Below are positions 1 through 8,528 of a DNA stretch of 43,269 nucleotides, piece after piece. Below the pieces are notes generated by a model that ran no database searches, had not been told where the DNA came from, and saw only the letters and a list, made by a program, of their open reading frames with translations. The stretch is from a virus. Location of the stretch: positions 1 to 43,269 of IMG/VR virus record IMGVR_UViG_3300020433_000014. One strand, 5' to 3'. Position 1 is the first letter of the stretch. Each line of letters begins with the position of its first letter. The position numbers and the translations under genes were made by a program.

Positions 1-3000
1 AATGTTATTGCTTCATAAGTACCATCATTAACGAAAGATGATTGATCAACGTTAGCACTTCCATTACCAATAGATGTTGCTGTAGTTGTATTAATTCTAG
101 CAGTAATATCTGTTTCAGGTAAATTCATTACAGATATAGTAGGTGTTAGAGTTTCAAACTGAGTATTCTGAGAAGCATAAATTTGATTACCACCCGCACG
201 AATACCATTATTTGCTACACCATTAATATGAAGCATATAAGTATCTAACCAAGGACAAGATATACTTGTATGAGTCTTGTTAATGTCGACTAGAGGAATA
301 CCGTCAAGATTATAACATTCAACAATTGCTCCTGATGCATGTGTTACATCACTGGTTCCGTTAGAACCCCTACCAGAGGTAGCAACAGTAATTGTTTTAC
401 CATCACTAGAAATAGCATTATACTTGATAATTTCATCTCCAATCTTAACGTATCCTGGATTTACATCAGTAATTGCTGCACCATTCACAACTTTGTGGAA
501 TAAATTTGCGTTCTCTACAGTGATTGATGTTGCTGCTGCTACTAATGCACTTGTTAAAGATGTATTAGAGACTTCAGAAATAGCACCCTCAATCTTAACA
601 TGATTTGTACGTTGATGCATACCATGGTTTCTATGATAGATAAGAATCTCTTTCTCATCACTTGTGTAAGCAGGTACAGAAGCAAGGAATGCACCAAAGG
701 AGTCACCACTTTCAGTAGAAGAGGTTACAGTCCCAGACCAACCACCTGCTTCACTAATAGTTTCAGTGTCTGTGAATGCACCAGTAATATAATTAAGCAC
801 CAATGCGTTAGACCCATTCCAAGTCTTAACAATACCAATAGATCCAGATGTTGCACCAGTAACAACATCACCAACCTCTAAAGTTCCAGATGCACTACCA
901 ACAACCATGGTTGCAAGTGCTTCAGAAGATCTTAGAAGGAAAGTAGTAGATGTTCCTTGTAACCAATTACCAGATACATCAGTTACAGTAATAGTATCTG
1001 CAACAGAATTAGATGTTGTAGAAGAAACTACAGTTGCTTCAGCATTTGTAGTGAGTTGTAATAAACGAGCACCAATACTAAAGGTGTACTGTGTAGAAAC
1101 AGGATCAGTAGTAAAAACAATTTTTGGTTTGATAGTCTGAATTGGATTATCAATCAATCTGTGTATACCACCATTACCTCTACCTTGTTTTGTATTATTA
1201 AGAGCAACAGTTCCACTAGTTGCAGTGAAGTTTGCACGATATACGGTAAACTTCAAATCTTCATATTGGTCAGCAGTCCACGTAGATGCGTTCTGTGATT
1301 TGAATAGAACACCAGCATAAGGTTGTTCAGAAATTGTTCTATTACCACTAATATCAACATCACCCATTCTAGAAATCCAAACCTTATACTCATTAGAGTC
1401 TGATAGAAGAACAAAACAATATTCAACAGATGACTTAATGTATACAGGTGCTTGGAATGTAAACTTAGTAGCAACAGCAGCACTTTCTGAAATTTCTACC
1501 TGATCAGGTGTTATAGTAACATCCGAGAAAGGAAGAATTGTTTTTGTTGGATAACCATTTTCCATTGTTCTGATCTGCATAGAGATCGGAATATTATCAT
1601 CTTTCGAGTTAAAGAATATTTCAACACCTGAAAGGAATGTACCACCTTCTTCCTCAACAATAAATGATTGAGCAAGAGGGTCATACCAACCAATCTGACG
1701 TGTTTCAGTTCTAGTTGTTTGTACAACTCTATCTTCAGATACAGTATCTCTAACAATTTCAGCATTACGAATTGCTAGAACATTTTCCTGAACAGTTTGT
1801 AATGTTCCTGTTGCTGAGTAAGTAGTATCAGCAGAAGAATCTACTGCACCAATCGCCTTACTATTTGTATTAGATGTTGTAAATCTAAATGAACGAGTAC
1901 CTGTTGCCCAACGTGGGTTAGCATCGTTTTTAGGGGAAGGAACAAAGAATGTACCTTGTAAATTACCAACGTTGTCAGTTAATAAACGACGATCCTGAAC
2001 AACTGCTCTAGCACCAGAAGTTTGACCAACTAAAATTTCTCCAACTTGCATATTACCAAAATAATCTGGTGATACAGTTTCAGATATAGCAGTTATATCA
2101 TGATTTAGAAATGCTGTTTGAGAAGCATAGGATGTAGGAAGAGTTTCTACTCCTTTACCATAAGGATTAGTCTTATATCCATCATCAGGAGCAACAACTT
2201 TTAATTGACAACCTGAAGTTTCTCCAAGTACAGTTTCACCAACAACGAAAGGAGTTTCATTTGTTCTGGAATCTGTTGTAGAATTCTTAATAAGTTCAAT
2301 TACTTTAGGAGTAAGGTATGTAGTTACGTCAACACCATCAAAGAATGCATACATTCTTGTGCGTGGTTTCAATCTATCAACATTAAATCCAATATTACGA
2401 GATCTGATCCAAGGAATAGCACTTCTAGAAAGAACACTATCTCCTAAAGATCTACGCTCAATCTTAGGAACAACCCTTGTACGAACACCTTGACGTGCTT
2501 GATTGTTTACAACACGGAATGTACGACGCTCATGTAGATAGAACAAACCTTGACGACGTTGCCCGTGACCAAGACGACCCAATTGACGACCAACACCAAA
2601 AGTACCTGATTGTGATCTTTGCCTTGATGTAGACTGTAATGTTTCACCAGTCCAGTTAGTTTGCCAAGAACCCCATTGAATAGGAGCAAAACCATTTTGG
2701 TCAACACCAAGATCCTGAGAAACAGTTGAGAAATCACCTTCAATATTTTCAACACGAGCAGGAACACGCTCAATATCAATCCAATCATCAGATGCAGGTG
2801 TTAAATCAACACGACCAATAAATGTAAACACGTTGAATGGGTTAACATTCTCAGTTCTAGATGCATAAGGTTGAGTGATAAGTGCAACATCCTCATAAGG
2901 TAGCATTAAGACATTACCATCAGTTTTTACAATATTTGTAGAGTCTTCTTCGTTATATTGAAGACCTATATTTGTTGTGAAATGTTGTGGACGTAGTTGA

Positions 3001-6000
3001 CCTTCTTTAAAATCAAGAGAACACTTATAATCTGGATGTAAAACATCACCAGTTGTATGATCAGTAAAATCATCTACAACATAACCATTCTTTAAACGAT
3101 CAAATCCATTTTCATCATAAGTTTTGGTGTTTTCTGCTTGAGATTCAAGTAAAGATAGAGAGGTGTAATATTCAACATGAGTAAGTCTTTGCTCAAGATC
3201 TCCAATATCTTTCATCGTATAACGACGAATAATCTCAGTGGTGATTATAACATCTCTTTCTGGATCAAATACATATGGTTTATATTCAATTGATGCTAAA
3301 AGCATCGCATTCTCTACTCTTGGAGGTGGAATTAGATAGTAACCAGATACACCTTTACTTACAATTAATTGACCATCATGTGAAAGATATAGTTTATCAA
3401 TTCTTGGAAGATACCATGAATAATCTGATCTAAATGAAGAGTTTACCTTCATAATATCGAAGATAGTTGAACCACCAGAACCACCAGTAGTATCAAATAC
3501 TCTAGAAACAAAATCAAAAGTACTACAATTCACGAAATAAGGATCACTTATAGTTCCAGTACCATTTCTCAATTCTTTAACAGCAGGACGGAAGTCAATC
3601 TGATCTCTAATATACTTAATAGAACCATCCATCTTGTAGTTAGGAATCTCCTTATAAGGGATACCACTATAAGATTCTGCTGAGAAATAATCACCAGATG
3701 CTTCATGGGAGAAGAAGTCAAAAATTACAAGTAATCTTCTTGTAGGTGCTACAGTAGAAGGAAGACGAATTAGTTTAGAAATATCATAGAAGTTTGTTTT
3801 TTGACCTGGTTCAAGTTGGAACTGATCAGTAATAACTTTACTTCCAGCAAAAATAGAATCCTCACTATCATCAATAATACCACTAATAGCATCTCCAGCA
3901 GTATTTTCCCCTGTAATTGTTTCTCCTGTAATGAATGGAATATCATTCAGACTGACATAATATAATTTTAAATCTGCGTTAGAGAATGAAATGACTCTAC
4001 CTCTAGCACCAGAAGTTTTACCTATCATTAATGTGCTTGCAGCAAAAAATACTGATTCAGTAAGAACAACATATGGTGCAGATGCATCATTGTCATCATA
4101 TGATTCATATATTGCATGAATATTATAAACATCATTTACACCAAACGAGATATCTAAATCTTCAACTCTAGTTCCATAAAGAGTACTGTAAATAAGACCT
4201 GTTGGTTGCACATCTACATCTTGGTCAGTTTTAATGACCTTCAATGTCTTCATCTTAGAAGCAGTTTTAATTTTTTTAGAAACAGTATTTTTAGAAATTA
4301 ATGCTGTAAGAGTTACTGTAGCAATACCAGTAAGACCACTAATTGAGAAAGATTGATTATCAGAACCAAAAGAGGTTGATAGTACACCAGCATCTACTTG
4401 TGCATCAATATCTACATTTTCTCCATCAGTAAATACCCCAGAACTTCCCTTATCGATAATTGTAAGAATATAATTATCACCAGATAATGCAGCAAATGCT
4501 TCAGTTTCAGGAAGAGTAAATGTAATAGAACCTGAAGTTACTGTCTTAGATGCGAAGTTTCTAAAAACAAAGAATGACTCATCACTCAAAGACTTCATTG
4601 TGTCTTCTGGAAGGTCAAAAGAAAGTTCTCCGTTCTGATAATCTTTTTGGAAAATGAAAGGACGTAATCTAACTAATTCACCATATTCACCAGCACTAAC
4701 TGTACCAATCTTTAAAGAATTATCAAGTCTAGCAGTTTGATCACTAAAATCAAAAACTGCATCTCCTGCTAAAACTGTAGATTTTCTATTTACTGAAGTG
4801 GTTGCAATAGAGGTTGGGTCAACTCTCTTAATACGAAGAGTATTTGTACCTTCCAAATCAGAGAGTGTTGGAGTAACTACATCACCAGGTCTCAGATCTT
4901 TTTCAAATCTTGTACGGAAACCAGTGATGTTTTCACGACCTACACTAGCAACATCAAAAGTTGCATTACCACCACCGCCAGTGATAGTAATAGTTTCATC
5001 AATATCGTAACCAGTTCCAGCGTTATTAACAGTCACTCCTGTAACTGCACCTGCTGTAACGGTAATATCAACTGTTAAGTTGCTACCATTACCACCAGTT
5101 GTAGCAACACCTGTAGCATTTGAATATCCACTACCACCAACGATAGTATCTACAGTAAGAACGTCACCAGTTGTTTCATCAATATTTACTGTGGAAGACT
5201 CAATAGGACGTGAATCATTTAGAATCCAGTTTGCACCAAATCTAACAGAACTAGTACCATCAAGACCAAAAGAAGATCTAACATCACTTAACTGATAAGT
5301 ATGTGCTGCCTCTAAGGTTCCAGAATCTCTGTTATTAACAGACAAAATTTCACCATTACTAAATTCACCACTTACATGCTCAATATAAATGTAATGTGTA
5401 TTATTTCCAGTATCTGCAATGTAACCTGTTGCACCAGAAGTCTTACCAATAATTTTAGTTCCTGCAGCATAAGTTACTGGATTTGAAATATTCAAAACAG
5501 TAAACATCTGAACATCAAAGAACCAAAGATCGTAAACACCACCAGTAATGGTTGGTTCGATTCCAAATGGTGATGTTGCAGCTAAAGCACTACTAGATTT
5601 TTGTAACTGAACTACTCTACATCTACCAATTCTATTAGCACCTGCCTTTATAGAAGAAGTTACATTTGGTGCCCAATCATCGTAGAGATTTAGAATTTGA
5701 TATGCATCACTAACACCATCTCCAGATATTTCTGGCCAACCATAGACATCATATATTTTTACAAAATTACCAAGATTAAAATTAATAATACCATTTTCAC
5801 GAGTTTCAAAATCCCTTGGTTTATCTACATCAACATATCTTGGACTAATAAAGTTAGTTCTATATCCTCTAATATATGCTTTACCAGGAGAAACTTCAAT
5901 TGCTAATTTAGCATCATCTGCAAGATTACCTTGATCAGAGGTTTGTCCTTTAACATAAACACCATTATTAAATCCATCATTAAGATGCTCTCGCATAGTA

Positions 6001-6956
6001 ACGTTGAATGTATCTATTACGTAATCACCAGACTCTTCAAAGGTTCTACGAGCAAGTGATTTTTCTAACTCACTATACTCAGTTCTTTGTACATAATTTT
6101 CTACTCTACTATTATTAATTCTTAGAAGTTCAATGAAGTCTTTATCCGCTTCATCAGTAATTAATCGTTTTACAAACTGTGTTTGAATTTTAAATCTATG
6201 AGCACCAGGTGCAGAATAATTTGAAGTACCAGCAGCATTATCATTCAGAGATTCATCATCTTCAGGAGTAACAATAGATTCTAAAACCTCAAGACCTATT
6301 CTGTAAGAAGGATTACTACTATACTGATCAAGAATTAAATACTTGTCTGGAACATTTACAAAATGACCTCTAATATAATAAACACCTTCACTAATATATG
6401 CTGTAGAACCTACAGCAGTAGCATTAACAGGAAGAAGTTGTGCAAAAGGAGTTCCAATTTCAATCAGAGTAGAACCAAATGTAATTTCTTTATCTGTAAT
6501 TAACTGTTCATTAATTTGGAATGTTTTTAGACCAGTGTCGGAGGTAGTATCACCAGAATCAATATACTTTACGTATAGTGTAATGTAACCTCTTTCTGAT
6601 TCTGAGGCAGAAATACTATATAAAACCTTTGCCTTAACACCTGTAGTTAGACCTTCAATAATAGTTCCAGTTATTTGAGTTCTATAAGTTTCAACATCAC
6701 TACCCAAGAAGGATTCTTGAACAAGAACTGCCTGTACATCCAAGTCATAACCAACTTGACCAGGAATTACCATCGCACCATCTTTGAATAGATGCGTTCC
6801 CATAGATTCTACCTGATTCTGCAGAATACTTTGAACTGTACTTAGTTCTCTTGCCTGAATAGGAAAACCAGGTCGGAACAGCACCCGATAAAAATTCTTA
6901 TCTTTATCAAAGTCGTCGTAATACGGTGTTACGTTTAGATTAGTATTTTGTGCCAT
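1..6956 (-). CDS. DUF4815-type virion structural protein, C-terminus cut by window edge
   Basis: An open frame runs from ATG at 6956-6954 to the left edge without a stop, about 2318 codons, so the C-terminus is missing. The N-terminus (starts MAQNTNLNVTPYYDDFD, then FYRVLFRPGFPIQARELS) has the form of the DUF4815 family of T4-like cyanophage virion proteins. Residues about 590-670 (nt 4940-5180) hold two GSGY-type glycine-rich beta repeats. Around residues 1436-1545 there is an Arg/Gln-rich stretch followed by RLKPRTRMYAFFDGVDV, a motif I associate with this family. Several segments show the GE-x-(V/I)-x-G...SGA-x-G-x-V pattern also found in gp8. The gene starts four bases after the gp8 stop and is probably co-transcribed with it. 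A role in the baseplate or fibre network is inferred from position. The long open frame and the start are secure; the function is not. Confidence 0.85.
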   Translation of the reverse strand, partial: MAQNTNLNVTPYYDDFDKDKNFYRVLFRPGFPIQARELSTVQSILQNQVESMGTHLFKDGAMVIPGQVGYDLDVQAVLVQESFLGSDVETYRTQITGTIIEGLTTGVKAKVLYSISASESERGYITLYVKYIDSGDTTSDTGLKTFQINEQLITDKEITFGSTLIEIGTPFAQLLPVNATAVGSTAYISEGVYYIRGHFVNVPDKYLILDQYSSNPSYRIGLEVLESIVTPEDDESLNDNAAGTSNYSAPGAHRFKIQTQFVKRLITDEADKDFIELLRINNSRVENYVQRTEYSELEKSLARRTFEESGDYVIDTFNVTMREHLNDGFNNGVYVKGQTSDQGNLADDAKLAIEVSPGKAYIRGYRTNFISPRYVDVDKPRDFETRENGIINFNLGNFVKIYDVYGWPEISGDGVSDAYQILNLYDDWAPNVTSSIKAGANRIGRCRVVQLQKSSSALAATSPFGIEPTITGGVYDLWFFDVQMFTVLNISNPVTYAAGTKIIGKTSGATGYIADTGNNTHYIYIEHVSGEFSNGEILSVNNRDSGTLEAAHTYQLSDVRSSFGLDGTSSVRFGANWILNDSRPIESSTVNIDETTGDVLTVDTIVGGSGYSNATGVATTGGNGSNLTVDITVTAGAVTGVTVNNAGTGYDIDETITITGGGGNATFDVASVGRENITGFRTRFEKDLRPGDVVTPTLSDLEGTNTLRIKRVDPTSIATTSVNRKSTVLAGDAVFDFSDQTARLDNSLKIGTVSAGEYGELVRLRPFIFQKDYQNGELSFDLPEDTMKSLSDESFFVFRNFASKTVTSGSITFTLPETEAFAALSGDNYILTIIDKGSSGVFTDGENVDIDAQVDAGVLSTSFGSDNQSFSISGLTGIATVTLTALISKNTVSKKIKTASKMKTLKVIKTDQDVDVQPTGLIYSTLYGTRVEDLDISFGVNDVYNIHAIYESYDDNDASAPYVVLTESVFFAASTLMIGKTSGARGRVISFSNADLKLYYVSLNDIPFITGETITGENTAGDAISGIIDDSEDSIFAGSKVITDQFQLEPGQKTNFYDISKLIRLPSTVAPTRRLLVIFDFFSHEASGDYFSAESYSGIPYKEIPNYKMDGSIKYIRDQIDFRPAVKELRNGTGTISDPYFVNCSTFDFVSRVFDTTGGSGGSTIFDIMKVNSSFRSDYSWYLPRIDKLYLSHDGQLIVSKGVSGYYLIPPPRVENAMLLASIEYKPYVFDPERDVIITTEIIRRYTMKDIGDLEQRLTHVEYYTSLSLLESQAENTKTYDENGFDRLKNGYVVDDFTDHTTGDVLHPDYKCSLDFKEGQLRPQHFTTNIGLQYNEEDSTNIVKTDGNVLMLPYEDVALITQPYASRTENVNPFNVFTFIGRVDLTPASDDWIDIERVPARVENIEGDFSTVSQDLGVDQNGFAPIQWGSWQTNWTGETLQSTSRQRSQSGTFGVGRQLGRLGHGQRRQGLFYLHERRTFRVVNNQARQGVRTRVVPKIERRSLGDSVLSRSAIPWIRSRNIGFNVDRLKPRTRMYAFFDGVDVTTYLTPKVIELIKNSTTDSRTNETPFVVGETVLGETSGCQLKVVAPDDGYKTNPYGKGVETLPTSYASQTAFLNHDITAISETVSPDYFGNMQVGEILVGQTSGARAVVQDRRLLTDNVGNLQGTFFVPSPKNDANPRWATGTRSFRFTTSNTNSKAIGAVDSSADTTYSATGTLQTVQENVLAIRNAEIVRDTVSEDRVVQTTRTETRQIGWYDPLAQSFIVEEEGGTFLSGVEIFFNSKDDNIPISMQIRTMENGYPTKTILPFSDVTITPDQVEISESAAVATKFTFQAPVYIKSSVEYCFVLLSDSNEYKVWISRMGDVDISGNRTISEQPYAGVLFKSQNASTWTADQYEDLKFTVYRANFTATSGTVALNNTKQGRGNGGIHRLIDNPIQTIKPKIVFTTDPVSTQYTFSIGARLLQLTTNAEATVVSSTTSNSVADTITVTDVSGNWLQGTSTTFLLRSSEALATMVVGSASGTLEVGDVVTGATSGSIGIVKTWNGSNALVLNYITGAFTDTETISEAGGWSGTVTSSTESGDSFGAFLASVPAYTSDEKEILIYHRNHGMHQRTNHVKIEGAISEVSNTSLTSALVAAATSITVENANLFHKVVNGAAITDVNPGYVKIGDEIIKYNAISSDGKTITVATSGRGSNGTSDVTHASGAIVECYNLDGIPLVDINKTHTSISCPWLDTYMLHINGVANNGIRAGGNQIYASQNTQFETLTPTISVMNLPETDITARINTTTATSIGNGSANVDQSSFVNDGTYEAIT
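4940..5180 (-). repeat. GSGY-type glycine-rich beta repeats inside the DUF4815 protein
   Basis: Two units of the pattern (I/V)-x-(I/V)-x-x-x-G-x-G-Y followed by a GGNGS or GGGGN turn. Visible cores are VGGSGYSNATG and VNNAGTGYDIDETITITGGG. This is the same module seen in gp8, the 1520-aa protein, the 6600-aa protein and the 982-aa protein. Confidence 0.7.
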
Positions 6957-6960
6957 TCGT

Positions 6961-8493
6961 TTAGAACTCGATTACGATTTTAATGTCTTCTACTTGGTCG
7001 TTTGCACGACTGATTGCTCTCCTATTATCTATATAAACAACCTGACCGCTATTTGGTTCAATTTCTGGTTTTGCATATCCACTAGTGAATCTCATACCCA
7101 AATCATACTCTGTGTTGTTAATAGTTCTTGAAGAAGAATTAGGAACAGCAGGAAAGTTTACGTCTGGTTGACCAGATGCACCTGAGGTTGCTCCACTTAT
7201 AACGTTAGATCCATCAAACTCATTCTGTGTACCAGTAACTTCAGGGAAGATACCATCAACTGAGTTCTGATAGTATTTCAAAACTTTAGTTGTTGCATTC
7301 CAAGATATAACTCTTGCTCTTGCAGTAATATTAGTACCTCCTACAACTCTAGTTTGAGTGATAATTTCATCAGGAACATAGTTACCTTGGAAAGTCGGAG
7401 AGAAAATAACTGCTTTTGTGGCAGAAACTGTTAAATCTGCAAGAAGTTCTGATGTACCAAACTTGAGTGGATTTGTTACGAGTCCAATACGACGATAATC
7501 ATTATCAATAGGGAAATCACCTGCACCCTCATCATATGAGAGTTTAGCATTAATCATCACACGGAAACCACCTAGTTCAATACTGGAATCAAATCCATGT
7601 CCATCTGGCGGTGGAACAACAACATCAACTTCTCCACTAGTACCTGTACCAATACCAGTAATAGCATTAATGCTAATTTGACCAAATGTATATCCTGTAC
7701 CACCAGATGTTACAGTAGCAGATGTAACCTTACCACCGTCAACAACGATAGAAACACGACCTCCAGTACCATCACCATTAATAGCAACGTTATCATAAGT
7801 TCCGTTATTATATCCAGAACCAGCAGCGTTTATAACAACAGTATCAATTTCTCCAGTAACAGCGTTAGTCTTTACTGCGGTATTGGTAAAGACTGGCATG
7901 TAGTCATTAGAGAAGAATTTAAGGACAGAAGCAACAGGGATGGTGTACATATACTTCCAACGATATCCATCGCCAGTAGTAATGATAGAGGTACTAGTAC
8001 CAGTAGGCTCAACTGTAGAAGGTTTACCATTAGGATCAGAGGGTGAAGTTCCATTATAGATGCATTTATAAACCTGATATTGTGAATTCACAACAAAAAA
8101 GTCTGCATCGTATAATTTTGTAGCACCAGAGGAGGCAGTCTTACTTGGAGAATAGTTATGACGATACATGTCATAGGTAAAACCCAAACCACCTGTAGTT
8201 TCTTCAGGAGAAACCCAATCAATTCTACGAACAACCTGAACCGTATCTGCAGCAAGAACTCTCTTAAGAGAGATCATGTCATCATATGAGTTAGAAAACT
8301 CTGAAAATGAATCCACTGCTTGTGGGGGTGCGTTCTCATTATCCCAAGGTTGGGATCTTCCAATAAAAACATAAAGTCTATCTCGATTGGGACCAGCTGC
8401 AGAATCGCTTTGAGACGCATCTGGTCCTTCAAGTGCTTTAATGAATTTCCTCGCTGAAAAAATTCTAAATTGATCAGTTAATAGGGCTGCCAT
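6961..8493 (-). CDS. 8: Baseplate wedge subunit gp8, enlarged by inserts
   Basis: T4 gp8 homologue, part of the baseplate wedge. Matches to remembered T4 gp8 motifs are collinear: IGRSQPW at 44-50 (T4 FGRSEPW), RRIDW at 89-93 (T4 RRDW), GDGYRWKYMYTIP at 174-186 (T4 GDGYVWEYLFEIP), RRIGLVTNPL at 334-343 (T4 RQISIITNPL), and a C-terminus with VVYIDNRRAI...DQVEDIKI (T4 MIYMENRPPI...DQTEEINI). It is 510 aa against about 334 in T4. The extra length lies in residues about 208-292, holding two GSGY-type repeats (AAGSGYNNGTYD, SGGTGYTFGQ), and about 365-455, holding an ARARVISWNATTKVL segment. The gene follows a 35-nt gap after the 1520-aa gene, with CATAAATA in that gap. The identification is strong; how the inserts sit in the baseplate is unknown. 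Confidence 0.93.
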   Translation of the reverse strand: MAALLTDQFRIFSARKFIKALEGPDASQSDSAAGPNRDRLYVFIGRSQPWDNENAPPQAVDSFSEFSNSYDDMISLKRVLAADTVQVVRRIDWVSPEETTGGLGFTYDMYRHNYSPSKTASSGATKLYDADFFVVNSQYQVYKCIYNGTSPSDPNGKPSTVEPTGTSTSIITTGDGYRWKYMYTIPVASVLKFFSNDYMPVFTNTAVKTNAVTGEIDTVVINAAGSGYNNGTYDNVAINGDGTGGRVSIVVDGGKVTSATVTSGGTGYTFGQISINAITGIGTGTSGEVDVVVPPPDGHGFDSSIELGGFRVMINAKLSYDEGAGDFPIDNDYRRIGLVTNPLKFGTSELLADLTVSATKAVIFSPTFQGNYVPDEIITQTRVVGGTNITARARVISWNATTKVLKYYQNSVDGIFPEVTGTQNEFDGSNVISGATSGASGQPDVNFPAVPNSSSRTINNTEYDLGMRFTSGYAKPEIEPNSGQVVYIDNRRAISRANDQVEDIKIVIEF

Positions 8494-8518
8494 GTCCTAG
8501 GTACTCTTGTCCTCTTGT

Positions 8519-8526
8519 TTATTTAT
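8519..8526 (-). promoter_or_regulatory. Late-promoter-like octamer CATAAATA upstream of gp8
   Basis: CATAAATA on the minus strand, two bases after the stop codon of the 1520-aa gene and 25 nt before the gp8 ATG. It fits the NATAAATA late motif of cyanomyoviruses and the T4 late consensus TATAAATA with one mismatch. The intergenic position supports function, but AT-rich DNA makes chance matches likely. Confidence 0.5.
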
Positions 8527-8528
8527 GC

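Noticed and set aside
7597-8046. A 149-aa plus-strand frame opposite gp8.
   Set aside because: It is rich in Ser, Asn and Thr as expected from the antisense of Gly/Thr/Val-rich coding DNA, and gp8 on the other strand is well supported.
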